Origin: Phymatolithon calcareum
Taxonomy: Eukaryota > Rhodophyta > Florideophyceae > Hapalidiales
Length of the DNA: 64,000 nt
Direction: 5' to 3'
Assembly: GCA_977006965.1 (NCBI GenBank)
Contig: OZ345373.1
Span: forward strand, 1,984,001 to 2,048,000
Shown here: piece after piece, positions 1-10,210 of the stretch
How positions within the stretch are numbered: position 1 is the first letter of the stretch
Layout of the letters: every line of letters starts with the position of its first letter
Notes under the pieces: model-generated
The model's input: only the letters and a program-made list of their open reading frames with translations
The model's database searches: none
What the model was told of the DNA's origin: nothing
Program-made: the position numbers and the translations under genes

Positions 1-155
1 TGCCCTCCTTGTAAAAGCACTTTCTTCATATGATAGCTTGTCTTTTGATAGGCCTGACTTGAGATCTTCGATAGCCTCCTTTCCAGTTTGTCCAGTTAGG
101 TCTATGAGCTCGGAGGTGCTCATCGGCGGGAACATTCCAAATGCCCATAGAGACA
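1..155 (-). mobile_element. LINE 3'-end fragment, 5'-truncated copy 1
   Basis: On the minus strand this stretch encodes the last part of a LINE-type polyprotein, with the block MFPPMSTSELIDL followed by LSKDKLSYEESAFTRR. The same block recurs at 470-625, so two copies of the same 3' end lie in tandem. A related block is readable in shifting frames at 18,780-18,930. The fragment runs off the window edge. No reverse transcriptase motif is visible here; assignment to a LINE comes from its homology with the longer fragments that retain RT-like sequence. Confidence 0.6.
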
Positions 156-419
156 AAAAGAAGAAGAAATGGAGATTTTTATTTTAAAAGTTACCAAGGC
201 ATCAGCAGACCCTTGGGGCAACTTTGCAATTTCCAGTCTTTCGTCTAGAGTGACATGCGGCTAGAAGTTGCGACCCAATATGGAAGGATACCAAAACCTA
301 CCTCTGGTCCTTAAGTGGGCCTCGAGGGGGAAAAATACTCCACTGTACTGTGTCACCGTGACACTGTCACGCGGAGTCAGCATGCCGTAACTCAAGATGC
401 AATTGTTGAGCAAGAGTGA

Positions 420-1009
420 CTTAGGTTTTGTTGGTCTTGACTGCTTGAAGCACGGCCAGAACGTCATCGAACGCTCTCCTCGTAAAGGCACTTTCCTCTA
501 ACGATAGCATATCTTTCGACATCCCGAGCTTGACATCTTGTATTGCCTCCCTGCTGGTTTCTCTTCTCAATTCCGTTAGCTTTGAGGTGCTCATACGCGG
601 AAACGTACCAAATGCCCACTTAATTGCTAGTGCTCTGTATTTTCTCGACTTGAAGCACAGGTGCGGCGGCAGTGCTCTTTCGGCATGGGGGATAGGCCGC
701 TTTTTGCCTTTTTAGATTTCGCAGCAGCTTCTAAGACCTTCCGTCTTGTGTACTGCTTGATGTTTGTGTTTTCCGATGTCTCATTTACGGCAATAGTCAA
801 ATTCAGATTTAGTTCAGCTTGCGCGACATCCAACTCCGCAATGCGAAGCTTCTTACCATTACTCTCAGAAGCTGGTCTTGACGTAGCGTTTGCACGGTTC
901 CTCATGAGTCTTCGCACGAACATTCTCGCAAGGATGTCCCTTCTAACCCTGTGCTGTAAGATGCGGCACATCGCCCTGCTTCTTTCCAGGCTTCTCTTTC
1001 CGGCCTTCC
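420..1009 (-). mobile_element. LINE C-terminal fragment, copy 2, cut by TIR element A
   Basis: The minus strand is open across most of this stretch. It encodes SRAMCRILQHRVRRD, then NETSENTNIKQYTRRKVLEA, then the block shared with 1-155, and stops at about 420 after AVKTNKT. The fragment at 18.45-18.95 kb has the same order (SRAICRILEPRVRRTG, then NETEEYPNIKRHQKKILEA). Reading stops abruptly at 1009, where the CTAG end of the TIR element begins, so that element inserted into this LINE. The 3' untranslated part lies between about 155 and 420. Confidence 0.65.
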
Positions 1010-2084
1010 CTAGTGTCTATTTTACGAACCCCCTCAATTGAGGGGCGATTTGAAAGCTCAAAAATATCATAAAGCAAATTCGAAACAGATCGCTCATGCC
1101 ATATTCGTAAAGCCTGGCTCATCTTCTGTGCGAGGAGTACCCACACTACTACCTTAAATTCGCTTCGTTTGGTGCTAGAAACGAAAATATGTTGGTCACT
1201 CAGAAGTTCCAGACCTGCCATTCCAGGAGAAAAACATCGGCCGCGCGCGGTCGGTACATCAGTACGCACCAAGACAGCATCTGTAGGGGATCTATCAGAG
1301 TGCTACAGACTATGCGGAGCCATTTCGAAGTTGAAAAAGGTGAGTAGTACGGTTCAGAATGTACTCGGGGAAAAAATCAATGGTCGCGCGAGCATGTCAC
1401 ATCGCATGAAATGGGTTCTGATTCGTCATCCATTGAAGAAGACTAAGATTAAGACAGTCCACATTGTCAACGTCAAGGCGGAGAACGCTGTCGTTGACAT
1501 TACAGACGCTGAAAAGCTTGAACCGAGCCAACACCGGCAAAAGCGCGGTATAGCCTAGGCCTGCTTACAGTGATCATCCTTGCCCATCTTCATCGCGAAA
1601 CGCCTGTTTATCGTCTACAGTCGAGATCACATGCTCCTCAGAAGGGCATACAAGCTTCGATAAACCTTCAGAAGCTCTAAACGATCTCTGCGGGGCACTC
1701 TCGCCTAAGTCTTACAGGGTCCGTGAGACAAAACATCACACCGTGTAATCACTGTGAGTCTTAAGATAAGGAATGGGTTTATCTTGAAAAGGGGTGATCT
1801 CTCTCCGATGAGAAGATGAGATGAGATGCTCCAGTCTAAGGTGCGATTTAGGATCGCCGCTTAAATAGAGCAGGGGCGAGAAATGCACACCCTGTACAAA
1901 GAGGGGGAGCACTAACAGACACTACTCTAACAATCCCAATTGGTTAGTATGTTCTCCCTGAGAGTGTAAGTGTCGCTAATTACACTCGTGCAGCATTGCG
2001 TGTCTACAGTGCCCCATACACTCGAAGAGTGTATTAATCATTGATGCGCAATGTTTGCTTGGCCTTCTTCGCCAGCTTTTTCTT

Positions 2085-2520
2085 GCGTGTATTGGACCCC
2101 GTCCTTCTTCGCCGCTTTTTCCGGCCTTGGTTTGGACCCCGTCCTTCTTCGCCGCTTTTTCCGAACTTGAGTTGGACCCCGTCCTTCTTCGCCGCTTTTT
2201 CCGGCCTTGATTTGGACCCCGTCCTTCTTCGTCGCTTTTTCCGACCTTGAGTTGGACCCCGTCCTTCTTCGCCGCTTTTTCCGACCGTGAGTTGGACCCC
2301 GTCCTTCTTCGTCGCTTTTTCCGACCTTGAGTTGGACCCCGTCCTTCTTCGCCGCTTTTTCCGACCTTGAGTTGGACCTCGTCCTTCTTCGCCGCTTTTT
2401 CCGAACTTGAGTTGGACCCCGTCCTTCTTCGCCGCTTTTTCCGGCCTTGATTTGGACCCCGTCCTTCTTCGCCGCTTTTTCCGGCCTTGATTTGGACCCC
2501 GTCCTTCTTCGTCGCTTTTG
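2085..2520. repeat. 40-bp tandem array inside the LTR element
   Basis: About eleven copies of a 40-bp unit containing GTCCTTCTTCGYCGC recur at exact 40-base steps from 2101 to 2501. Because 40 leaves remainder 1 on division by 3, a minus-strand frame reads the unit in all three phases over 120 bases. This gives a 40-residue Lys/Arg/Gly-rich period (KKDGVQ, KRRRRTGSN, SGEEGRGP). Two minus-strand frames stay open over the whole array (ORFs 1976-2551 and 2038-2553). There is no independent support that either is translated. Confidence 0.85.
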
Positions 2521-2805
2521 TCCCGCGAACATCATTTGTGTTGATTGCCACACAAATCTACGCTGACCTTCTCCTCCTTATTGCCGGAGATATAGATAGG
2601 TCCCGTCTCTGAATTGGTTGCTCCTTCCAATCCATATTTGCGTTCCTTCTGGAACGTCTTTCTTTCAATTCGGGCTCCGGTTGCCTGCCTTGAATTTTTT
2701 TGTTCCGCGAATATCATTTGTGTTAATAGCCACACAAATCTACGCTGACCTTCTCCTCCTTATTGCCGGAGATATAGATAGGTCCCTTGTCTGAATTGGT
2801 TGCCT
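2521..2805. repeat. Duplicated ~100-bp block in the LTR element
   Basis: The segments at about 2524-2625 and 2706-2805 share the string CACACAAATCTACGCTGACC and the following CTTCTCCTCCTTATTGCCGG, with scattered differences, at a spacing of about 182 bp. They lie just downstream of the 40-bp array in the interior of the LTR element. No coding function is visible. Confidence 0.75.
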
Positions 2806-3782
2806 CTGCCAATCCTTGCCGCCGCATGTTCGGTGCGCATTGGCATTCGAAGACTGTGTAGAGCCTTCTCTCTTGTCGATGACTCTGTGTAAGATACCGC
2901 CGTCATCGCCGGGGCTTCCTTCTTCTTCTCGTTGACCTCATCATCGTACCGTTTCCTCGCCTTCAAAAACCTTGTCACAACTCTTGGGTCGAGACTTCGT
3001 AAAATCGGGTGGCTCACGGGTTGGAATAGCGCGGCGGTTGGTTGCCGATCGGTAGATTTCGCCGACGAAAGACTTCCGCTTCCCATGGTTCGATGGTCAT
3101 CCATTTCCAATTCAAACTTGGACAATCTTCGTCTTAACACTCAAACATTCTCCTGCAGGAAAGAAATTTCTGTAATCACTGTGAGTCTTAAGATAAGGAA
3201 TGGGTTTATCTTGAAAAGGGGTGATCTCTCTCCGATGAGAAGATGAGATGAGATGCTCCAGTCTAAGGTGCGATTTAGGATCGCCGCTTAAATAGAGCAG
3301 GGGCGAGAAATGCACACCCTGTACAAAGAGGGGGAGCACTAACAGACACTACTCTAACAATCCCAATTGGTTGGTATGTTCTCCCTGAGAGTGTAAGTGT
3401 CGCTAATTACACTCGTGCAGCATTGCGTGTCTACAACCGGGAACTTGATGTCATCGCGCCCGACCTCGAGCCGAATACGTGCGCTCATTGGGTCCCAATG
3501 TACAAGCCGAAGTTCGTTTTAGAGACTATTTTACTCTCAGTTGTGGAAAATTCGCACTCTAAACAGAGACTTCTTATCCGAGAATTGTGGTATTGGACTT
3601 CATTCGAAGTGCGATTGCGTGGTGACGATGTTTCCCCAAGGTACCCTCGAAAACTTGCTGCTTGGACGCCCGCTAAGCTGAGAAGAAGTGTCGAAAAGAG
3701 ACTACAGTGACAGAGACTCGTCCTCATGGCAGGAGTTGAGTTCGGCGCTGAGAGCGCTTTCTGGAAGTCTACCAGGCCGAAG

Positions 3783-4108
3783 CAAAGCATTGGAAAAAAT
3801 AATTGCTATTGTAATTATTTAAATTATTGTTCCAATAATTTATTCCTGAGTCTCGCATATTTATTGTATTTATTGAGATCGTCGTGGTTGCGACAATTAT
3901 TGTATCGGACTCCTCATTTTTCGATCCGGTTATTCTATCGCGACAGAAAGTAGCAAGAAGGATCCAATAATTCGGGGAATAACCAGTTATTTATACCTCA
4001 CTGAACTTGAATACAATAATTTATTGCTTCTGCGTTCAACAATAAATTATTTATTCTCGACACTTTTCGAGAAAAGAATAAAAATAAATAAATAATTCCA
4101 ATGCTTTG
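3783..4108. mobile_element. hAT-like MITE in copy A
   Basis: This 326-bp AT-rich insertion has terminal inverted repeats beginning CAAAGCATTGGAA, which fits the YARNG start of hAT termini. The 8-bp sequence GGCCGAAG is present at 3775-3782 and again at 4109-4116, while copy B has the intact target once near 11,330. Eight-base duplications are characteristic of hAT elements. It has no coding capacity. Confidence 0.85.
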
Positions 4109-5019
4109 GGCCGAAGAAGTATCTCCCCGGCCCTTCTTCTTCCAAAACAGAGATGCCGGTGGCCGAACACCTCCAGTTGATTTCATTCAGAGTGCAATCA
4201 AGTGAATTAGGCGACATGTACTCTGCGCAGTACCGCTGGTCACCCCGGTCAAGATATTGTCGATCCCACGAATGACCACAGAAAGCACACTGTGTCAAAG
4301 AGATTTTGAAGGCGAGATGGCCTACGGAATGGCAGTTCTGCGCTGTCTTGTGACCGCGTATGTCGGTATAAGGCGTATTGCATGTGCGGATTCATACTTG
4401 GTGTGTGCTGACTCTGCAGAGATTCAACAAGTGCGCCTATAGTTCATAGGGGCCATCTAACTCTTCTGGAGATTTTCTAGGTTGTTAGCTAGCTGTTATT
4501 CTCTGATGACCATGCAGAGTGTCAACAGAACATGACGCAGTGAAGGTTTTGTGAAGTGCCGGGAGAGAAAGTCATCGACAGCATTTGACACGCGCATTAC
4601 TTGTCGACGTTCAGTCGCGCCATAGATTACATTTGCATTAGAGAGCAGTGTTGGACGCCACGTTACCCCTAAGGAAAGTAAAAGGATGATTGCAGAGGTC
4701 ATTATGACTACTTTTGTTGTGCAAAACAACTGCAGTGTTTGAAAATGCAAGACCTCGACCATTGTGTTCTCACAATTTAATACGCTTGATAATGCCACAA
4801 TATACATTTGCGACATTTCTACTGTTAGGAACTGCTTCACTAAGCATGCTGAAGACATCTATAAGCTTGTCGCTGTTGATGCTCTTGATAGCGAGTAACA
4901 TTCATGAACAAAAAATTAAATGAATCTCTTCCCTCAATTGAGGGTAAATTTCCGGCACATAGACACTAGAGATGCCGCTGATAATTGTTCGCTTACGAGG
5001 CATATATTCTTCTGAATCA

Positions 5020-5720
5020 TAAGTTAGAGCTATTTAAAGTTGGAACGAATCTTGACTGGTTTTGGCAATTGAATGTTCCGAAGAGGCAAATCTCTATCGA
5101 ATGGCTTCGTCGACCCAGTAGTGCTTAGTCATACTCCGAAGTCGAAGGATTGGAAACCCCTCGGAATTGGCAACCGATGAAATTCTAATAAGATGCACAG
5201 CAGAGTATCTCGGTACAACAATTGACGAGAATGGAATTCATGATGACAGGCTTCTAGAGCGATTCAAAGGCACAGGCACAAAAGTGCAGCTTATGAGCAC
5301 CCTAGACATGACATGGAGACGATACAGCACAGAGGAAAGCATCGGGCTTTTTAAGGCAGTTGTCAGGCCAGCGTGTGAGTGCATTACATGTTTTGCACGA
5401 AATACAATCCGCGTATCGAAAGTAGCAGTGAAATTCAAAAGGACACAGTTTGAAGAGTGGACAGAGCGCCACTGGATAAGTCTAATGATTCTATGTAAGA
5501 TAGATCCAGGACATGGACAACACCTGCACTCGAAGGTAAGACAAAGATTGCGAAAGGTATTGGAAGAGACAGAAGACGATGGGGCAGAGCTGGAACCCGA
5601 AACGTCTTACTGCATATGAGAATCGAACAATTTTCCAAGTATGCTCTCCCCCACCAAGAAAGAAAGAAAGTTAGTATTGAATATATCATAAGGAGCGTAC
5701 CTGAGTTCTCGTGCGAAGAC
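5020..5720 (+). mobile_element. LINE fragment, RT C-terminus and thumb region
   Basis: The 150-codon ORF at 5167-5619 contains AEYLGTTIDENGIHDDRLLE, matching the YLG...GI.D..L.ER block after the RT core in the 18.1-kb fragment. It continues with KVRQRLRKVLEETEDDGAEL, matching the 27-kb fragment (RRLRKVVEETRDAGAELELE). The catalytic RT core is missing and the reading frame breaks on both sides. It is a truncated, inactive copy. Confidence 0.6.
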
Positions 5721-6448
5721 AATTCTCCGAAATGGTTTCAGGATTCAGGGAAGGGATAATCGTCACAGGACTGCTTCTAAAGCCTCGAGTGGATATCGGC
5801 AATGAAGCAGTACAGGTAACTAAGGATTACTAATATTAGTGTATATCAATTCTGGAACATATCCTGTGGGGATACGTAAGGATTTATTTAAAAGCTCCCA
5901 ATGCCTCACCTAGGAGTAACAGGGCTTGCTTTCCGAACCGTTTTCTAATTCAGCGTAGTCTGGTCACTCTTGACCTCCTTAATTCGAATTTCTCTACTAA
6001 CAAGTGCACGTGTGAGTCGTTTGCATTCATCTTCCACATCAAGGCCCACCTGCGCTGATGATAAAATGTGTTATATCCTGTGGGGAAGCAAAAGGCTAGC
6101 TGAGGTCCGAGCTGGTTCATTCACATCTGACAGGAGGTAGGCTGTATCTTGTTAGTCTAAAGTAAGACGTAGCCGATGAAGCTCTGACCGCGTCTTCGCT
6201 ACACTGGAGGGGCTTACAAATAAGATTCACAAAAGAACTTGATCATGCAAAATGAAGATCTTGCGAGCCTGAAGGCGCTTGAATACGAATTTTTCCTCAA
6301 ACATGCAATCCATAGGAAATGGCAATTTTATTTCACGGCATCTAATAAAACTTAAACCACGTTCTGACGAGCTTCGTTCTGAACATGGAACTCATATTAG
6401 AAGTGTAATAAAGCTTGAGAGCCATATTACGTGGATTACTAAGTGTCG
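5720..6448. repeat. Gene-free stretch with an interspersed repeat
   Basis: No gene is visible. Around 5880-6010 there is a segment (AAAAGCTCCCAATGCCTCA, then AACAGGGC, then a block with AATTCGAATTTCTCT) that recurs in diverged form at about 37,245-37,380. The phrase TATCCTGTGGGGA occurs twice (about 5860 and 6071), so part of this may be a small tandem or terminal repeat. The rest is unexplained. Confidence 0.45.
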
Positions 6449-7600
6449 CTATATCTTGCGGCGAGAAACAGTCCCAGAAACAAAACTCGATCCAGATCCA
6501 AGACCAAAAGTAGTGCCTCCAGCCACACCCTCTGTACCCGCTCCGGTAAAGGTGCTACCGGCATCTGATACGAAGTCTGAGGTACCCGATCCCTGAGCAA
6601 CACCATCACCTCCAGCGGCACCATCAACTGACCCAGTACCGTTCAGAGAAGCGGCCAGAGCGCCTGCACCCACAGCAGTGGAAGTACTACCCGCATTTGC
6701 TGCCGCATTGGTCGCTGAAGTTCCTGGCACAGTCCCAACATCTCCGACAACGACGTTTCCAAAAGACGTAGCCGTTCCGGAGCCAAGACTGGATCCGACG
6801 AGCGAGCCTTGGCGAGAGACAGTACCAGCGACAAAACTTGATCCAGATCCAAGTCCAAACGTCGCACCTCCAACAACACCTGACGTTCCTCCAACGCCGC
6901 CATTTGTACCGGACCCAGTGCTGAAGTCAGAGCTTCCAGCGCCATCGGCAACGCCATCTCCTCCAGCAACTCCATTGAGAGAACCAGGACCATTCAGAGA
7001 AGCAGCAAGAGCACCGGCACCAACAGCCTTTGAATTACTACCGGACTGAGCTCCTCCAGTGCTTGCGGAAACATTAGGGAGTGTCGCGACGCCTCCGGAT
7101 ATCGCATTCCCAAAGGATGTGCTAGTTCCCGAGCCAACACTGGATCCAACAAGACTGCCCAGACGAGATACAGTACCTGAGACAAAGCTGGATCCCGACC
7201 CCGATCCAAAAGTGGCACCGCCGGTAAACCCGTTGGTACCCGCTCCGCCTAGAGCGCTACCCACATCGGATGTGAAATCAGTGGCTCCGGATCCCTCAGC
7301 AACTCCATCACCTCCAGCAGTACCATCAACAGATCCGGTACCGTTCAGAGTAGCAGCAAGCGCACCGGCACCGACTGCTGCTGCAACACTGCCGGCCTCT
7401 GCCGCAGCGCTTGTTCCGGAAAGTCCTGGGGAAGCTCCAGCGCCGCCAACAACGACTTTCCCGAACGAAGTGGCCTTTCCCGACCCAACACTAGATCCGA
7501 CGAGAGTTCCTTGGCGAGAAGCGACGGGAATGGAGAAAACGGACGTAGCAGCGAAAGCAATGAATACAGCAGAGGCGATGTAAGCGAAATTCATTGTCAT
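6449..7600 (-). CDS. Secreted glycine/serine/alanine-rich repeat protein (383 aa)
   Basis: I place the start at the ATG at 7600, because the longer frame begins only with TTG. From this ATG the protein opens with MTMNFAYIASAVFIAFAATS, a clear signal peptide, probably cleaved near the VASRQ segment. The mature part is low-complexity and made of three repeats of roughly 125 residues. Each begins like RQGTLVGSSVGSG, continues through AVGAGALAA.LNG.GS and GGDGVA.GSG, and ends GSGSSFVSGTVSR; the last is followed by RKI and the stop. It lacks cysteines, catalytic motifs and membrane anchors, so an extracellular matrix or cell-wall role is plausible but inferred. A TATATA-like box lies on the minus strand at about 7716-7723. 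The C-terminal half of each repeat resembles the protein at 8986-9384, so the two are probably paralogues. Confidence 0.75.
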   Translation of the reverse strand: MTMNFAYIASAVFIAFAATSVFSIPVASRQGTLVGSSVGSGKATSFGKVVVGGAGASPGLSGTSAAAEAGSVAAAVGAGALAATLNGTGSVDGTAGGDGVAEGSGATDFTSDVGSALGGAGTNGFTGGATFGSGSGSSFVSGTVSRLGSLVGSSVGSGTSTSFGNAISGGVATLPNVSASTGGAQSGSNSKAVGAGALAASLNGPGSLNGVAGGDGVADGAGSSDFSTGSGTNGGVGGTSGVVGGATFGLGSGSSFVAGTVSRQGSLVGSSLGSGTATSFGNVVVGDVGTVPGTSATNAAANAGSTSTAVGAGALAASLNGTGSVDGAAGGDGVAQGSGTSDFVSDAGSTFTGAGTEGVAGGTTFGLGSGSSFVSGTVSRRKI

Positions 7601-7715
7601 AGGTTGCAGTTGTGGGTGTTCGGATTGTTTTATTGTTGGGTTCTTGTTCAATTTGTGTGAGTTCTGCTCCCTACCGGAGTTGATCTTCTCCTTTTGTAGT
7701 GGATCACGAGGAGCT

Positions 7716-7723
7716 CTATATAA
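7716..7723 (-). promoter_or_regulatory. Candidate TATA box for the 6449-7600 gene
   Basis: The minus strand reads ATTATATA about 115 bases upstream of the chosen ATG. The position suits a TATA element with a short 5' leader. It is assigned by sequence and spacing only. Confidence 0.4.
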
Positions 7724-7724
7724 T

Positions 7725-8985
7725 TTACGTTAAGAATTCGAGCTTATCTCTCGCAAATAAGAAATCATAGCTTTCTGATCTACAACCTTAGGACTACACG
7801 GTTGGCATTGAATAACATGTCCTGGCGCGCCTTGTCAATGGGAGATCCGCCAACGAAACATTTTCTGACTGTTTGTTTACAGGATTACACAGTGTGATTA
7901 GTTTTCGCCACCTTCTTGAACTAGAACGCAAACTGCTTTCTACATGAGGACAAATTCAAAAGTGCCAAGAACATGAAGGTTTTTCATAAGAGCTCGTGCG
8001 AAATTGGCTTTCTCAGTTGCTGCTTACATTCGAGCACCTTCTCTTCCATTCAGAGTAATATGACAGATTTTGAATCATTAATCTAACTCCAATTTCAAGA
8101 GCTCTCGTCAAGGGATACTTCTTGGCCGCTATACAAGAATTGAATTTAGACAGGATTCCTTCTCGAAAGAGATCAGAGGGAACAATAATCTCAATTAGGT
8201 CTCCGTTTTCTTTCTCTCAATCTTTAATGATCTTGTTATTGTCCGGAGCTTCTTTGAGTGACTATTATGGAAATAGAAAGACCGAGTTTTACTACTCAAC
8301 GTAAGCGAGACTGTGATGGATATTGAATGCATGACGTTCGTCTTGGTACAGCTATCTCGTGATATCAAAATATTTGATCTTGCAGAGAGGTTTCATGCTG
8401 GTGAATGTACTATGACGTTGATCACAATTTCGCAGAATCACGTTGAGTCCAGTACATATGAACGGCAAAAATGATTGTATCACTGGAATTTCTTGAGCAG
8501 AGACGCTCAGTAAGCCTCTAGAATGTCTCAGTTCTGTTCTCAGATTTTGCATACCTGGCAGCGCGGAGTGACCTGCTGGAAACGCACATGAGCTGTGTGA
8601 GAAATTGATTATCAAAATCGATTAGAAAGCATCCTACTAGAGCTTGAAACGCAGTCGCACGTAGAGAATAAGCAGACAGAGCCTGAATCAAAGGCTCAGT
8701 AATGGCGGATGCGAGATTCTGTAATTTCAATTTTGCTACTGAACGGCGTTCAAAAGATAATGGCGCTCTCTTAAGACTGTAAGTCTTCACCACTTCTGCC
8801 ATTGCCATAGTACAACGTATGGTGCTCCCATTCTACTTTCAATTCTCGAATGTATTGACATCATCGAGACACCCCATAAAATGTTTATGTGTGTCAGCAA
8901 TCGTGTTGTCCAGAATGAATACGAGGCGAGTACTAACCATGTTTGCACGAGAAGTTTGACTCTTGCTAGACTCCTACTTGCGAAA
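7725..8985. other. Intergenic region between the two glycine-rich genes
   Basis: This stretch separates two divergently oriented, related genes. Only short overlapping frames occur, with no family signature, repeat or RNA structure that I can support. It probably holds the upstream regulatory sequences of both genes. Confidence 0.4.
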
Positions 8986-9384
8986 ATGATGAAAGGTTCT
9001 CTTATCGGCCTCATTTTGTTCCTCGGAATGGCACCGTCGCTGCCGTCTACGCCCGTCTCTGCTCGGCAAACCAGCACCAGCTTCGGTCATGGATATGGTG
9101 GCGGCAATGGATATTCTTCAAGCGCAGGTACCGGAGCAAACGGAACAGTCTCTCAGACGAGCACAAAGTCTTCTGGAGGAGGAAAAGGGACGATCCAAGG
9201 AACGCTCTACGCTCCAGGGTCGTATCAGGGAACAACAGGAGGTCATGGCGTTGGTGAAGCTTTTGCCGTTTCGACGTTTAGCGTTGATGGCAAATCCCCC
9301 GCTCAAGGCATGTCTTCCTCCTTCTCCTACGGGGGTGGTGGAGGATCAGGTTCCGTTACTGGAACTGTAACAAAAACCGGCTAA
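8986..9384 (+). CDS. Small secreted glycine-rich protein (132 aa)
   Basis: The open frame starts upstream at 8881, but the ATG at 8986 gives a protein opening with a signal peptide (MMKGSLIGLILFLGM, cleavage likely after the VSARQ region), so I choose that start. The mature ~105 residues are Gly/Ser/Thr-rich with no cysteine. The order TSFGHGYGGG, GGHGVGEAF, SSSFSYGGGGG, SGSVTGTVTKTG parallels one repeat unit of the 383-aa protein (TSFG, GGDGVA, TFG.GSG, SSFVSGTVSR). It therefore looks like a single-unit member of the same secreted family, transcribed divergently from it. Function is unknown; a structural wall or mucilage protein is a guess. Confidence 0.65.
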   Translation: MMKGSLIGLILFLGMAPSLPSTPVSARQTSTSFGHGYGGGNGYSSSAGTGANGTVSQTSTKSSGGGKGTIQGTLYAPGSYQGTTGGHGVGEAFAVSTFSVDGKSPAQGMSSSFSYGGGGGSGSVTGTVTKTG

Positions 9385-9639
9385 AAGCTGTAACAATGCG
9401 ACCAGGCACAGAGTTTATACCACTCATCTCATCACCAATTGGTTAGCCAACCACATTTTCATAAAACTGAAATTAATCGCTATCTCTATCTCGTTAGTTT
9501 GCCTACATACGCGCAGTTATGGCCGGAAAAGCAGGCAACTAGCGTCGTGGTCGAAGTCCATTCAAGCGCATGTGGATCAGGTAGAAGGACTGTTCTACTC
9601 CCTTATATTTGGCCATTTTGCTGAGCGGAATAATGATCG

Positions 9640-10210
9640 AATGCGAACGCTATGCAGAATCACAACACCAGAGCGGAGGCGCAAGGCGCTACGACTCCTG
9701 TATGCAAACCGAACCTGGAGAGAAGCAAGAACTACGAGGGCAAAGATGAGGACTTAGCACAGGCACAGAGGGATATTCGATACTTACAAGAGCACGAACT
9801 GTTGAACGTCCCAGCGAAGAGGGCCGTGGAAGGAAAGGTCACCCACAAGGGTGAAAAATTGCGAATCTATTGGGCATGGAGCGAGACGGAGAAGGCCAAA
9901 AAACCCAAAATCGCCGTGGATATGAGCAAGAATCCGAACCCCGTAGTCCAAATCAAGTCGAGGAAACACAGAATTTGGGCAGTCAAATGGTTTTTCGGCC
10001 GCTTCCCTCCGCGAAATCCCTCGGCATATATCGACAACTACGACAAACTAGCAGCGATGCTTCTGGAAACCCTTCAACGCAACCTAACGCAGCCGCAGAT
10101 GAATGATAGGACAGAAGAAGAAGTGAAAGAAGCGATGGACAAACTAATGATGCTAGAAAACGAGATACAAGAGGAGATGATGATGATCGAGGCGATATGC
10201 TGTAGTCTGA
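9640..10210 (+). mobile_element. LINE C-terminal fragment adjoining TIR element B
   Basis: The ORF at 9652-10,215 encodes a charged segment with RKHRIWAVKWFFGRFPPRNP. This aligns with SRHRILCARWFVGQFPRNPP at 27.2 kb and with RALAIKWSFSMFPPMSIS at 18.8 kb. The following DRTEEEVKEAMDKL matches TPTEETNVARAIDAI in the 27-kb copy. The frame runs into the left end of TIR element B and stops there. I read it as the C-terminal end of the LINE family that is scattered through the window. Confidence 0.6.

Larger units (their letters stand above)
1744..3435. mobile_element. Non-autonomous LTR retroelement inserted in copy A
   Basis: Two 265-bp direct repeats (1744-2008 and 3171-3435) begin TGTAATCACTGTG and end GCGTGTCTACA; I see one difference between them. 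They are flanked by the 4-bp target duplication ACCG (1740-1743 and 3436-3439). Copy B keeps the unoccupied target with a single ACCG near 10,962. The ~1.16-kb interior encodes no gag, protease, RT or integrase. It consists of a 40-bp tandem array plus a duplicated ~100-bp block. A purine-rich run just before the right LTR could act as polypurine tract; no clear tRNA primer site follows the left LTR. The size and emptiness suit a TRIM-like element mobilised in trans. Confidence 0.85.
1010..4975. mobile_element. TIR DNA element, copy A (carries two later insertions)
   Basis: The left end reads CTAGTGTCTATTTTACG and the right end is its near inverse, ending ATAGACACTAG. Subterminal CCCTCAATTGAGGG palindromes lie near both ends. 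Removing the LTR element (1744-3435) and the MITE (3783-4108), with one target duplication each, leaves about 1.94 kb that aligns end to end with copy B (10,211-12,191). No transposase is recognisable. A minus-strand 120-codon ORF at 4496-4858 is conserved in copy B (11,717-12,079) with about 13 substitutions. A second minus-strand ORF contains a CAFCGHSWDR segment. These are either parts of a spliced, unrecognised transposase or chance conservation. The target duplication cannot be fixed, because CTAG (or TA) at both outer borders could belong to element or target. Confidence 0.75.

Noticed and set aside
2085-2520. CRISPR-like array
   Set aside because: Units are contiguous with no spacers, the sequence is eukaryotic and the array lies in an LTR element.
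1976-2553. Lys/Arg-rich proteins of 171 and 191 aa on the minus strand
   Set aside because: They are translations of the 40-bp tandem array inside a gene-free LTR element and depend on the repeat lacking stops; there is no independent coding evidence.
6643-7583. Long frames antisense to, or in other frames of, the glycine-rich gene
   Set aside because: They mirror a low-complexity GC-rich coding sequence and have no start context or domain; they are shadows.
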